In this document: piece after piece, positions 45,920 through 56,816 of the stretch
How the letters are laid out: every line of letters begins with the position of its first letter
Numbering within the stretch: position 1 is the stretch's first letter
NCBI RefSeq assembly: GCF_018398395.1
Contig: NZ_JAHCBF010000006.1
Span: forward strand, 62,001 to 126,000
DNA length: 64,000 nt
DNA from: Croceicoccus gelatinilyticus
Lineage (GTDB): Bacteria > Pseudomonadota > Alphaproteobacteria > Sphingomonadales > Sphingomonadaceae
Direction: 5' to 3'
The notes under the pieces: model-generated
What the model saw: the letters and a program-made list of their open reading frames with translations, nothing else
Database searches by the model: none
Told to the model about the DNA's origin: nothing
Program-made: the position numbers and the translations under genes

Positions 45920-45955
45920 GACAGGCGCGCAGATAGGCCGCATGGCCCGCTTAGG

Positions 45956-46861
45956 CTAGGGGTAACTGACGGTCTTGGGCTTTTCGGGAATGGGGATGAA
46001 CTCCTTTTCGTCGCCCGGAACCTTGGGAAAACGCCCCTCGCGCCAGTCTTCCTTGGCCTGTTCGATACGTTCGGACCGGCTGGAGACGAAGTTCCACCAC
46101 ACCGTGCGGCGGCCCATCGTTTCCCCGCCCAGCAGCATGACCCGAGCGCCCGAACCGCTGGTGAGCGTCATCGCCATTCCCGGGCGCAGGACGTGCAGGG
46201 CATAGAGCGTAAGCGGTTCGCCATCGACGCTCGCCTCGCCGCCGATCAGCATGACACCGCGTTCGTCCGCCTCTGCCTCGATCGGGACCGATGCGCCTGC
46301 GTCCAGCGCGATGTCGGCATAGATCGTCTCGGCATGGCAGGTCGTGGGCGCGGCCTCGCCCCAGAGCTTGCCCATGATGACCCGCGCGCTGACGCCGGTG
46401 TCGGTGACAATCGGCAGGTCGCCTGCCGCGATGCTTTCGAAAGTGGGGTCGATTTCCTCAAGAGCTTCGGGAAGCGCCAGCCACGTCTGCATGCCGTAGA
46501 GCGGAAAGCCGGTCTCGCGCTCTTTCTGGGGCGTGCGTTCGGAATGGACGATGCCACTGCCCGCCGTCATCAGGTTTACCGCGCCGGGCCGGATCGTCGC
46601 GAACGAACCGAGAGAATCGCGGTGATCGATCGCGCCTTCGATCAGGTAGGTCACGGTCGACAGGTTGATATGCGGGTGCGGGCGCACGTCCATCGCGTCG
46701 CCGGGATTGAGCTGCGCCGGACCGAATTCGTCCACGAACACGAAAGGCCCGACCATCCGGCATCGCGGAGACGGGACCGCGCGGCGGACCGTGAAGCCAC
46801 CAAGATCGTGGCTGACGGGTTCTACCGTCATGGTGAAGGGTGTGGTGTCGTCCATGCTCAT
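45956..46861 (-). CDS. pirin family protein
   Basis: A 301-residue bicupin. The N-terminal cupin has the metal-binding set HPHINLSTVTYLIEGAIDHRDSLG...RPGAVNLMTAGSGIVHSE, typical of pirins and quercetinase-like relatives. The C-terminal cupin ends with a TVWWNFVSSRSERIEQAKEDW motif. It lies 36 bases before hisG and may be the first gene of that operon. The function of bacterial pirins is varied. Confidence 0.92.
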   Translation of the reverse strand: MSMDDTTPFTMTVEPVSHDLGGFTVRRAVPSPRCRMVGPFVFVDEFGPAQLNPGDAMDVRPHPHINLSTVTYLIEGAIDHRDSLGSFATIRPGAVNLMTAGSGIVHSERTPQKERETGFPLYGMQTWLALPEALEEIDPTFESIAAGDLPIVTDTGVSARVIMGKLWGEAAPTTCHAETIYADIALDAGASVPIEAEADERGVMLIGGEASVDGEPLTLYALHVLRPGMAMTLTSGSGARVMLLGGETMGRRTVWWNFVSSRSERIEQAKEDWREGRFPKVPGDEKEFIPIPEKPKTVSYP

Positions 46862-47108
46862 GCGCCGGTCCTTCGATTTTGCGGAGGGACTGTGCCTTCA
46901 GAACGTAGCGAAGTCACGTTCGCTCCCAAGTGCCCGCAGATTGATCCGATCTGGGGATAAAACAGGCTCTAACTGCGTGATTTTGCTTAGTAACGGACTT
47001 TGTTCAAATTCACCGCGTTGACTCCAGACCCTAGGTTCATTTCGTATCGCAACAGGGTCAAAAGGGGGTGGCCGGACCGGATTTCCTGCCGGGTGGCCAT
47101 GGTCGCAC

Positions 47109-48494
47109 ATGAACGCAATCTCGACGATTTACGGCGCTCAAAGTGCCGTCCGCAATCGGCCGACCGGGCTGGGGCAGGGGCAGCGCCTTGCCGTGCAGGG
47201 CATGGTGGCGACTTGCGACGGGGCGGCGGTCTATCTCGCGGTGTTCGTCTCGTGCCTTCTTCACGATGTCGCCTTCACGCATGGCACGATGGACTTTGCC
47301 GCCTTGCTGCCGCCGCTGACGGTCGGGATCGCGATCGTCTCCGGTGCCTATCAGGGCCGTGTCCTGCTTGCCCCGCTGGCCTCTGCGGCGCGCGGGGTAC
47401 GGGCCATGCTCTATGCAGCGGCGGCGGTGATGTTCGTGTTCTTCGCGATCAAGGCGACGCAGGACTTGTCGCGCATCGCTTCGTTGTTCGGCGTGGTGTT
47501 GGGGGCGTGCGGGCTTGCAACCTGCCGGATGATCATCGCGATCCGCGTGCGCGGTACGTGCAACGCAGTTGCCGAACGAATCCTGCTGATCGAGGACGGC
47601 TCGCGCTGCGCGGACGTGAAATGGGCGTGCCGGGCAGAAGTACGGGCCATGGGGCTGGAGCCTGATGCCGACGATCCGGTCATGCTGACCCGCATCGGTG
47701 ACCTGATGCACCGGATGGACAGGGTCGTCGTCTGCTGCCCCGAAGATCGCCGCGAACGCTGGGCCGCGGTGCTGACAAGCTTCGACGCGCGCGGAGAGAT
47801 CATCGATGCGCAAGTCGATAGGCTGGGCGTGATCGGCGCGGGGCGCGTGGGCAATCGCGGAACGCTGGTCGTAGCTGCGCACCCGCTGGCGCCGCACCAC
47901 CGCATCGTGAAACGCGGGTTCGATATCGTCGCCTCTGTCCTTGGCCTTGTTGCCCTCTCGCCGGTGTTTGCCGTCGTCGCGCTTGCCATCCTGCGCGAAG
48001 ATCGTGGGCCGGTATTTTTCTGGCAGGACCGGCTGGGGCAGGGGAACCGCACGTTCCGGATGCTGAAGTTCCGGTCGATGCGGGCGGACCAGTGCGATGC
48101 GGCGGCAAACCGCCTGACCAGCCGCGACGATCCGCGCGTGACGCGGGTGGGCCAGTTCATCCGCGCGACCTCGATCGATGAACTGCCGCAGTTGATCAAC
48201 GTGCTCACCGGACAGATGAGCATCGTCGGCCCGCGCCCCCATGCGCCGATGGCGAAGGCGGGGACCAAGCTCTACTGGCAGGTCGATCGCCGGTACTGGG
48301 AACGCCACGCGCTGAAACCGGGGCTGACCGGCCTTGCCCAGGTGCGCGGGCATCGCGGTGCCACCGATCACGAAGATCACTTGCGCGCGCGGCTTCAGGC
48401 AGACCTTGAATATCGCAACGGCTGGTCGATCTGGCGCGATTTTCGCATCGTGCTGGCGACAATTCGCGTGTTGATCCACCCCAAGGCCTATTGA
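47109..48494 (+). CDS. polyprenyl-phosphate sugar-1-phosphate transferase (WcaJ/ExoY type)
   Basis: A 461-residue protein: four to five membrane helices in the first 150 residues, a middle NAD-fold-like domain, then the catalytic bact_transf domain from about residue 267. [13 protein letters not shown] is its membrane-associated helix, followed by [33 protein letters not shown] and [12 protein letters not shown]. Such enzymes start exopolysaccharide repeat units by moving a hexose 1-phosphate to undecaprenyl phosphate. No other polysaccharide gene is next to it. The 247 bases before it contain no gene. Confidence 0.93.
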   Translation: MNAISTIYGAQSAVRNRPTGLGQGQRLAVQGMVATCDGAAVYLAVFVSCLLHDVAFTHGTMDFAALLPPLTVGIAIVSGAYQGRVLLAPLASAARGVRAMLYAAAAVMFVFFAIKATQDLSRIASLFGVVLGACGLATCRMIIAIRVRGTCNAVAERILLIEDGSRCADVKWACRAEVRAMGLEPDADDPVMLTRIGDLMHRMDRVVVCCPEDRRERWAAVLTSFDARGEIIDAQVDRLGVIGAGRVGNRGTLVVAAHPLAPHHRIVKRGFDIVASVLGLVALSPVFAVVALAILREDRGPVFFWQDRLGQGNRTFRMLKFRSMRADQCDAAANRLTSRDDPRVTRVGQFIRATSIDELPQLINVLTGQMSIVGPRPHAPMAKAGTKLYWQVDRRYWERHALKPGLTGLAQVRGHRGATDHEDHLRARLQADLEYRNGWSIWRDFRIVLATIRVLIHPKAY

Positions 48495-48545
48495 TCGCCC
48501 ACCTGCTCTCGCCATCCCGCGATGGTGTAGTTAGACCTCGTTGCG

Positions 48546-49865
48546 ATGGCAGATGAGGCAATAGGAGCGATGCAAGCGGCGGCCGATCTGGTGCAGGCGA
48601 TCCTGCGCGCCAGTGGCTCGGACGCCGAATGGTCCGCGCCCGCTGCCGACCATCCTGCAATCGCGTGGCGGCGTAGCGGATTGCAGGCAATCACCGGAAT
48701 GGCGGATGGTCCGGCGCTCGTCTGCCCGGTCGCCGTGACGACTTTCGCCGACTATGCGCTCGACGCCTTGCGCGTGACCTCGGATGCAACGTCCCTGCCG
48801 CATTCCGGCGCGGTCTTGATGGGGGAGCGTGCCCGATTGCTCGACCTGCCAAGACGAGGCGAAACTTCGCCCAACGGCAGCTGCCACCTGATCGAAGCGC
48901 GCGATGGCCGGATAGCGATCAACCTACCGAGAGAGGACGACCTGGACCTTGCCGGGGCCATGGTCGGAGAAGAGATTTCCGACATTGCCGGTCTGGCCGA
49001 TCAGGTGCGGCAAATGTCTTGCGCGGATCTGGTGGAACGGGGCCGCACGCTCGGCCTTGCCATCGCCGTCGACACCATGCCGAAGGCTGCGCAAGATCCC
49101 ATATTCATCCGACGTGATGGATCGCCTTTGCCGGCAATACCAAGGCCACTGGTCGTAGATTTTTCATCGCTCTGGGCCGGTCCGCTCGCCGGTTCGCTGC
49201 TCGCCGCATGCGGAGCGGACGTGATCAAGGTCGAAAGCCGGTCCCGCCCCGATGGTGCGCGGTTTGGCGACGCGCGGTTCTTCGATCTGCTCAACGCGGG
49301 CAAGCGGTGCGCTGCGTTCGATTTCGCATCGGAGCCGGATCGCGCCCTGCTGCGCCGCCTCGTATCGCGGGCCGACATCGTGATCGAAGCGTCCCGACCG
49401 CGTGCCCTGCGCGCGCTGGGCCTTGATGCCGAGGCAGAAGTGGCGCGCGGGGCCACGTGGCTTTCGATTACCGGCCATGGCCGAGATGGCGCAGCGGGCG
49501 ACGCTATCGCTTTCGGCGACGATGCCGGGATCGCAGGCGGCCTCGGATCGGCGATGCGGGAAGTCTTTGGCCAAAGCCTGTTCGCAGGCGATGCGATCGC
49601 CGACCCGCTTTCCGGCATTGCCGGTGCGCTCGCGGCGTGGAGTGCGCACAGGGCAGGCGGGGGCGCACTGATCGACCTTTCGATGTCGGGTCTCGTCGCT
49701 GCACTCACCGCTCGCTGCCGGGTGGGGCAGGCAGAGGGACAGGCCTGGCAGCAGATGGCGCTGGCCGATACCTCTCCCCTATACCCCATGCGGCAGGCAA
49801 GCGGCCGCGCTGCGGCGTTGGGGGCGGACCACGAAGCGATTATCGCCGAACTCGCAGACTCCTGA
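48546..49865 (+). CDS. CoA-transferase family III (CaiB/BaiF) protein
   Basis: A 439-residue protein. An N-terminal region of about 190 residues with no clear family is followed by the family III core: VVDFSSLWAGPLAGSLLAACGADVIKVE, then FFDLLNAGKRCAAFDF, and DPLSGIAGALAAW. Family III enzymes swap CoA between acids. The core is shorter than in classical members, so it may be a diverged type. It ends 45 bases before guaA. Confidence 0.82.
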   Translation: MADEAIGAMQAAADLVQAILRASGSDAEWSAPAADHPAIAWRRSGLQAITGMADGPALVCPVAVTTFADYALDALRVTSDATSLPHSGAVLMGERARLLDLPRRGETSPNGSCHLIEARDGRIAINLPREDDLDLAGAMVGEEISDIAGLADQVRQMSCADLVERGRTLGLAIAVDTMPKAAQDPIFIRRDGSPLPAIPRPLVVDFSSLWAGPLAGSLLAACGADVIKVESRSRPDGARFGDARFFDLLNAGKRCAAFDFASEPDRALLRRLVSRADIVIEASRPRALRALGLDAEAEVARGATWLSITGHGRDGAAGDAIAFGDDAGIAGGLGSAMREVFGQSLFAGDAIADPLSGIAGALAAWSAHRAGGGALIDLSMSGLVAALTARCRVGQAEGQAWQQMALADTSPLYPMRQASGRAAALGADHEAIIAELADS

Positions 49866-49910
49866 ATACCCGCGCTGGACAGAATCGCGGTTGCTTCCTA
49901 TCGCGCGCCC

Positions 49911-51497
<1,587 letters not shown>

Positions 51498-51504
51498 CCG
51501 AGAC

Positions 51505-51531
51505 CCAATTCCGTCCGGGGGACGGAATTGG
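51505..51531. repeat. perfect 12-bp palindrome after guaA
   Basis: CCAATTCCGTCC (51505-51516) and GGACGGAATTGG (51520-51531) are perfectly complementary with a 3-base spacer, 7 bases after the guaA stop. No T-run follows. It may stabilise or end the guaA message, or be one copy of a dispersed repeat. The rest of the gap to 51647 shows no gene. Confidence 0.7.
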
Positions 51532-51646
51532 CCGGTTGCTCGCGAGCGCAAGCGAAGCGTGGGCACCGTACCCACCTCACGCGACCTTTTGACAATGGCC
51601 ATCGAGCTTTCCTCCGCTAGTCTCGGCGGCGGATAGAGGAGAGCCG

Positions 51647-52501
51647 ATGCCAGAACCCGAACGCGCGATGCGGCCTTCCGTGCTGCTCTTGCTGGCAGTG
51701 CTGGCCATCGCCGCTTTTGCAGGCAATTCGCTGCTGGCGCGCGCGGCGATCGGGGACGGTTCGATCGATGCGGGCAGCTATACGCTGGTCCGGCTGGCGA
51801 GCGGGGCGGCGATCCTGCTGCCGGTCTTCGTGAAGCGGGGTTTGCCGCGCATTTCGGACTTGCCCGGTGCCTTTTCGCTCTTCGTTTACGCTGCCGGATT
51901 TTCCTTTGCCTATATCGCGCTTCCAGCAGGGACGGGGGCGCTGGTGCTGTTCGCCTGCGTGCAGGCCACGATCATGATCATCGGCATGGCGCGCGGCGAA
52001 AGACCGGGCTTGGCGGGCATCGCGGGTCTGGTCCTCGCGCTTGCCGGTGTCGCCTGGCTGATCGCGCCGGCAGCATCGGTGCCCGAGGATGCCTTTGCGG
52101 CCGTGCTGATGGCGGTCGCGGGCGTGGCTTGGGGTATCTACACGCTGCTGGGCCGCGGGGCAGGGGATCCGGCGCGGCGGACGGCGGCGAACTTCCTGAT
52201 TGCGACGCCGATGGCCGTGGCGCTTGTCGCCGTGCTTGGCCCGCACGACCTGTCCGGCGCGACGACAGGCGGTATCTGGCTCGCCATCGCGGCAGGCGCG
52301 ATCACATCGGGGCTGGGCTATGTCGCATGGTACGCGGTCGCCCCGCGCATGGGCCTTGCCACCGTCGCCACGGTGCAGCTTGCCACTCCTGTCGCTGCCG
52401 CGCTGATCGCGGCGGTCACGCTGGCTGAACCGCTCACGCTGCGGCTTGCCATTGCGGGCGCGATGATCATCGGCGGGATCGTGCTTACCCTGCGCAAGTG
52501 A
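51647..52501 (+). CDS. DMT superfamily (EamA) transporter
   Basis: A 284-residue protein with ten membrane helices in two EamA repeats. It begins with LAIAAFAGNSLLARAAIG and has the second repeat start GVAWGIYTLLGRGAGDPAR near residue 160. YVAWYAVAPRMGLATVATVQLATPVAAALIAAV is the usual last-repeat sequence. Substrates are typically amino acids or metabolites exported from the cell; this one is unknown. Confidence 0.9.
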   Translation: MPEPERAMRPSVLLLLAVLAIAAFAGNSLLARAAIGDGSIDAGSYTLVRLASGAAILLPVFVKRGLPRISDLPGAFSLFVYAAGFSFAYIALPAGTGALVLFACVQATIMIIGMARGERPGLAGIAGLVLALAGVAWLIAPAASVPEDAFAAVLMAVAGVAWGIYTLLGRGAGDPARRTAANFLIATPMAVALVAVLGPHDLSGATTGGIWLAIAAGAITSGLGYVAWYAVAPRMGLATVATVQLATPVAAALIAAVTLAEPLTLRLAIAGAMIIGGIVLTLRK

Positions 52502-52567
52502 TGCGCGCTTGCAGCATCGCCGCATTGCGATAGGCTGCGGCTTTCGTCGCACCAGTGAAGGGTCGTC

Positions 52568-54097
52568 ATGAAAGCCATCACCGTAAAGCTCGCGCTGGCG
52601 CTGTCCTGCGCCGCGATTGTCGGAGCCTGCACCGACACCACCGGGACAGAGGCGGTGGAGAGCCAGCAGATCGCCTGGCGCGAAGGCGACGTGAACGACG
52701 CGCTGGTCGAGGCGCAGGAAAGCGGCAAGCCGGTCCTGCTCTACTGGGGCGCGGAATGGTGCCCGCCCTGCGCGGAGATGAAGCAGACCCTGTTCAAGGA
52801 CCCCGCCTTCATCGCCAAGACGCGCGATTTCGTGCCGGTCTATCTCGACGGCGATACGCAAGGCGCGCAGAAATGGGGCGACCGCTTTAGCATCAGCGGA
52901 TACCCGACCGTCATCGCGCTGAGCCCCGACGGCAACGAGATCACCCGCATTTCAAGCGCCACGATGGCGTCCGAACTGCCCGACCTGCTGACGCTGGCGG
53001 CGGGCCGTACGCGCACGATCGATGCGGTTCTGGCTGATGCGAAATCCGATCCCAAGTCGCTGTCGGACGAGGACTGGACTATCCTTGGCGGCTTTGCCTG
53101 GGGCAATGATCCCGCTCGCTTCAAGGAGCGCGGGTCCGAGGCTGACCTATTGGAAACGCTGGCCGCGAACGCGCCCGATGACGTGCTGAAGCGCCGTTTT
53201 GGCCTGCTGGCGCTGACCCGCAAGGCGGATAAGGACGGCGATGGCTACAAGCTGACCGCGGCGCAGGAAAAGACGCTTGAGGCGGTGCTGCCCGGCATCC
53301 TCGCCAGCCGGGACGAGACGATCGAGAACCGGTATGAACTTGCCTACATGGGCGGGCCGCTGGTCTCTGCCTTGCCTGAAGGCGACACGCGCGATGCCAT
53401 GGCGGGCAATCTGGAGAAGGCGCTGGAGGCGACCTATGCCGACAAGTCGCTGACCCTGCTCGACCGCACATACGCGACTTATGGCGAAGTCCTGCTTGCC
53501 AAGGGCACGACGGGCCTGACCGACGAATTGAAGGCCAAGGTCCGCAAACGCATGGCCGCCATCGACAAGGCAGCAGGCGATCCGATCGCGCGCAAGTCGG
53601 TGATCAGCTACACCGCCATGGTGCTGGACGAAATCGGCGACCGCGATGCAGCGACCAAGGTGCTGCTGGCCGAGATCGAGAAATCCGCATCCCCCTATTA
53701 CTACATGTCGATCATGGCAGGCCGCGCGGCAGAGGACGAGCACCCCGAAAAGGCGGTCGAATGGGCGCGCAAGGCTTACGAAGCTGCCGAAGGCCCCGCC
53801 ACCCGCGTGCAGTGGGCGGTGTCCTACGCGATGGCAGTGATGAGCCAGACGCCCGAGGACGAAGCCGCGGTCGAGGCGAGCGCCGATGCGGTGCTCGCCG
53901 AACTCGCCGCAAGTCCCGACGGGTATTACCAGCGCACGCAAAGCGCGGCAGATCGCTGGGGCAAGGCCTTGATTAGATGGAGCGAGGAATACGACGGCAG
54001 CGCGGTGCTCGACGATGTCGAGGCGCAGATGGCCGACGTCTGTTCTAGGCAGGGCGACAAGTCCGAGGCTTGTGGCGGATGGCTGAAAAGCGCCTGA
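52568..54097 (+). CDS. thioredoxin-domain lipoprotein with helical C-terminal region
   Basis: A 509-residue protein with a lipoprotein signal ending GAC (Cys21). A thioredoxin-like domain has WCPPC at Cys65 and Cys68 and the cis-Pro in SGYPTVIAL. About 340 residues of helical sequence follow, with TPR-like segments (for example EKAVEWARKAYEAAEGPA). The N-terminal domain resembles DsbD-gamma and thioredoxin_7 proteins, which act in disulfide reduction in the periplasm. The helical part is probably for binding partners. Confidence 0.82.
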   Translation: MKAITVKLALALSCAAIVGACTDTTGTEAVESQQIAWREGDVNDALVEAQESGKPVLLYWGAEWCPPCAEMKQTLFKDPAFIAKTRDFVPVYLDGDTQGAQKWGDRFSISGYPTVIALSPDGNEITRISSATMASELPDLLTLAAGRTRTIDAVLADAKSDPKSLSDEDWTILGGFAWGNDPARFKERGSEADLLETLAANAPDDVLKRRFGLLALTRKADKDGDGYKLTAAQEKTLEAVLPGILASRDETIENRYELAYMGGPLVSALPEGDTRDAMAGNLEKALEATYADKSLTLLDRTYATYGEVLLAKGTTGLTDELKAKVRKRMAAIDKAAGDPIARKSVISYTAMVLDEIGDRDAATKVLLAEIEKSASPYYYMSIMAGRAAEDEHPEKAVEWARKAYEAAEGPATRVQWAVSYAMAVMSQTPEDEAAVEASADAVLAELAASPDGYYQRTQSAADRWGKALIRWSEEYDGSAVLDDVEAQMADVCSRQGDKSEACGGWLKSA

Positions 54098-54129
54098 CCC
54101 CTAAGGCCCGCCTGATCTGAAAACTAAAT

Positions 54130-54169
54130 GGCCGGACGGCGTCGTCCGCACTAACGACACCGCCCGGCC
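54130..54169. terminator. hairpin after the thioredoxin-domain gene
   Basis: GGCCGGACGGCGTCGT (54130-54145) pairs with ACGACACCGCCCGGCC (54154-54169) at 14 of 16 positions. It is 32 bases after the stop codon and also downstream of the convergent gene. No T-run is present. Confidence 0.4.
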
Positions 54170-54241
54170 GGATACGCGCGCCACGCACCTCGAAGGCGCA
54201 AGGGCCAGTGAGGCGGGCGCGCGTCCCGAGGTCTTAACCCG

Positions 54242-54625
54242 TCAGTTGGTGCGGCAAAGGAGCATGCCGCGACCGCCGGGCGAAACCTGCATGATGGATT
54301 CGTTGGTCGGCACACCCGACACGGTGCAGGTGAAGCCTTCCTTCACGCGCATCGACGCGGGCTTTTGTTCGGCCGGAACATTGAAGTGGCACATCGAGAA
54401 AGCGCCGTTCTTGTTGTGAACCCGCTGAACCTTGCTGGCCGACTTGAGGTACGGCGTCGTGATCTCGCCATTCGGTCCCGGCACGAAACCGGTGCAGTCG
54501 CCGTTGGCGACGTTTGCCGAATTCACGGCCTTGCCGCTGACTTCCGGCTTGTCGGCCATGGCAGCGGTCGGAAGTGCGAGCGTCGCGGCAGCGGCGGCTG
54601 CGACGATCTTGAGAGTGGCTTTCAT
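54242..54625 (-). CDS. secreted hypothetical protein with three Cys
   Basis: A 127-residue protein with a Sec signal peptide (MKATLKIVAAAAAATLALPTAAMA). The mature part has NGDCTGFVPGPNG, GAFSMCHFNVP, a GFTCTVSGVPTNE segment and ends GMLLCRTN, giving four Cys that could form two disulfides. I do not recognise the family. ATG 54625 is 12 bases after AAGGAG. The 424 bases from 54626 to 55049 between it and the next gene contain no gene I can support. Confidence 0.65.
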   Translation of the reverse strand: MKATLKIVAAAAAATLALPTAAMADKPEVSGKAVNSANVANGDCTGFVPGPNGEITTPYLKSASKVQRVHNKNGAFSMCHFNVPAEQKPASMRVKEGFTCTVSGVPTNESIMQVSPGGRGMLLCRTN

Positions 54626-55049
54626 GTCCCTTGTCTCCTTGTATTCGGTCCCTTGAATACCGGGCAGTCGCCAGGGTGCGGTCAAAGCGTTCCACTTCCG
54701 GTCGGAAGGACGGACGGGCCCGTTGATGGCTTTGGCGCGCCGAGCACGTCCGGCCTTCCGCTTTCGAGTCTACGCGTCCAAGCCTATGCAGGCGTGTCCG
54801 TTTGCGGTTGAGACGGGGTTACCGAAGATGGTTGATATTCCCCTTCCCATGGGGTGATTCCCGTCCGGGAACACAACCTTCTTCTGCGCTTTCATAGGGT
54901 TGAGAGCGCGTTGTTTATTTTTGCCGCCAAATGGGCGACAATCGCCACGTCGGCCTTGTCGCAGCTATCGATACGGGAATCGGTAAACGCGGCATCAGGG
55001 ACAATTCCTGGCCGACGCGCGCAGTTCCGAATTCGGGAGAGCCGGACGA

Positions 55050-55280
55050 ATGCCGAAGAAAGACGACATTACCGCAACGCCGTTCAGCGACGCTGGCCTG
55101 CCCCTGCTCGCCAGCTGGATCGAGTTCTGGATGATGCCGGTGACGATGGGTGCCCGCATGCTCGGCATGTCCGCGCCCGTGGCCGAGGACGAACCGGAGA
55201 TCGATCGCAAGTGCGAACATAACCAGCTTCCGGTGCCCAATGCGCACCAGAAGGACATGGACCACGACCTCTTCGCCTGA
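55050..55280 (+). CDS. small hypothetical protein
   Basis: A 76-residue protein: a short polar start, one hydrophobic stretch LPLLASWIEFWMMPVTMGARMLG (residues 17-39) and an acidic tail. This could be a membrane-associated or phasin-like peptide. GGAGAGCCGGACGA lies before the ATG. The family is not recognised; codon use is host-like, which supports it as a gene. Confidence 0.6.
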   Translation: MPKKDDITATPFSDAGLPLLASWIEFWMMPVTMGARMLGMSAPVAEDEPEIDRKCEHNQLPVPNAHQKDMDHDLFA

Positions 55281-55305
55281 TCCTTAAGACCGGTCAGCGC
55301 CAACG

Positions 55306-55339
55306 AGAAAGGGCGGCCCCGCGAAGGGCCGCCCTTTCT
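55306..55339. terminator. bidirectional terminator upstream of the thiolase stop
   Basis: AGAAAGGGCGGCCC (55306-55319) pairs perfectly with GGGCCGCCCTTTCT (55326-55339), loop of 6, between the convergent small gene and the thiolase gene. T-rich ends occur on both strands. Confidence 0.8.
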
Positions 55340-55362
55340 GTTTCAAACTATGCAGTTTGCGA

Positions 55363-56547
55363 TCAGCCGAGGTTTTCCCAGATCGTCGCAATGCCCTGGC
55401 CGCCGCCGATGCACATCGTGGCAAGGCCGTACTTGCCGCCCGTGCGCTGCAGTTCGTAGGCCAGCTTGGTAACCAGGATCGCGCCGGTGCCGCCGATCGG
55501 GTGGCCAAGCGAGATGCCCGATCCGTTCGGGTTCACCTTGGCGGGGTCGAGGCCGAGCTGCTTCGAAACGGCGCAGGCCTGTGCGGCGAAAGCTTCGTTC
55601 GATTCGATGACGTCCAGCGCGTCCTTCGACAGGCCCGACTTCTCGATCGCGATCTGGCTGGCCGGAACCGGGCCGATTCCCATGTAGGCCGGATCGACGC
55701 CCGCGTGGCCGTAGGAGACGAGACGCGCCATCGGCGTCCAGCCGTTCTTCTTCACGGCTTCCTCGCTGGCGAGGATGACCGCGCCCGCGCCGTCGTTGAT
55801 GCCCGATGCGTTACCGGCGGTAACCGTGCCGCCGTCCTTCTTGAAGGCGGGGCGCAGACCGGCGAGCTTTTCGGCGGTGGTGCCGGCCTTCACGTGTTCG
55901 TCGGTGTCGAACATCACCATTTCGCGCTTCACCTTCACTTCGACCGGTTCGATCTGGTCCTTGAAGTAACCGGCTTCGATTGCGGCAGAGGCGCGGCGCT
56001 GCGATTCAGCGGCGAATTCGTCCTGCTGTTCGCGAGTGATCTGGTACTTCTCGGCCACGTTCTCGGCCGTGATACCCATGTGATAGCGGTGGAACGGATC
56101 GTGCAGCGCGCCGAGCATGCCGTCCATCATCGGGCTGTCGCCCATCTTCAGGCCCCAGCGGACGCCCATCGCGAAGTAAGGCGCGCGGGTCATGACTTCG
56201 GCGCCGCCACCGACGGTGACGTCATGATCGCCCAGCATGATGTGCTGGGCTGCCGAAACGATCGCCTGCATGCCCGAACCGCACAGGCGGTTGACGGTCA
56301 GCGCCGGGGCGCCGTGCGGGATGCCGGCTTCGACCGCTGCGATGCGGCTGACATAGGCGTCGCGCGGTTCACAGGGGACGACGTTGCCGATGATCGTGTG
56401 CTGGACCAGTTCCGGGTCGACGCCGCCGCGGGCAAGCGCGCCCTTGATGGCAACCGCGCCAAGCGAGCCGGGGGTCGCGTCCTTGAGCGCGCCGCCGAAC
56501 GTGCCGATCGCGGTACGAGCCGCCGAGACGAGATAGACTGCATTCAT
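55363..56547 (-). CDS. acetyl-CoA C-acyltransferase (thiolase)
   Basis: A 394-residue thiolase, cleaving or forming 3-ketoacyl-CoA. The nucleophile is Cys89 in RLCGSGMQA. The later NEAFAAQA, GHPIGGTGA and the second Cys in MCIGGGQG complete the site. It may serve acetoacetyl-CoA synthesis for PHA or isoprenoids, or beta-oxidation. ATG 56547 gives the normal N-terminus. No other fatty-acid or PHA gene is adjacent. Confidence 0.95.
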   Translation of the reverse strand: MNAVYLVSAARTAIGTFGGALKDATPGSLGAVAIKGALARGGVDPELVQHTIIGNVVPCEPRDAYVSRIAAVEAGIPHGAPALTVNRLCGSGMQAIVSAAQHIMLGDHDVTVGGGAEVMTRAPYFAMGVRWGLKMGDSPMMDGMLGALHDPFHRYHMGITAENVAEKYQITREQQDEFAAESQRRASAAIEAGYFKDQIEPVEVKVKREMVMFDTDEHVKAGTTAEKLAGLRPAFKKDGGTVTAGNASGINDGAGAVILASEEAVKKNGWTPMARLVSYGHAGVDPAYMGIGPVPASQIAIEKSGLSKDALDVIESNEAFAAQACAVSKQLGLDPAKVNPNGSGISLGHPIGGTGAILVTKLAYELQRTGGKYGLATMCIGGGQGIATIWENLG

Positions 56548-56816
56548 CGGATCAGGTCCTTTCCGTCGTGGGACGCAGGCTCTGGTTTCAACCCTCTTGA
56601 AAACGGCCTGCTGCCCCGGTGCCGGAGAGTCCCGGCGTTTGGTGTGCAGGTGCGAAATAGGCACGAATCCGCCACGCGTCCAGCCCGTCGAAAGTCTAGG
56701 GTGCCCGACCATCGCCGGAACGCATGTGCGCCTGCAACGCTTGTGACATGGCGATGACGATGGCAATGCGGCTGCGAGGGGTAGCCAGCGCCCGGCCACC
56801 CGCCTTTGGAGAGAGC

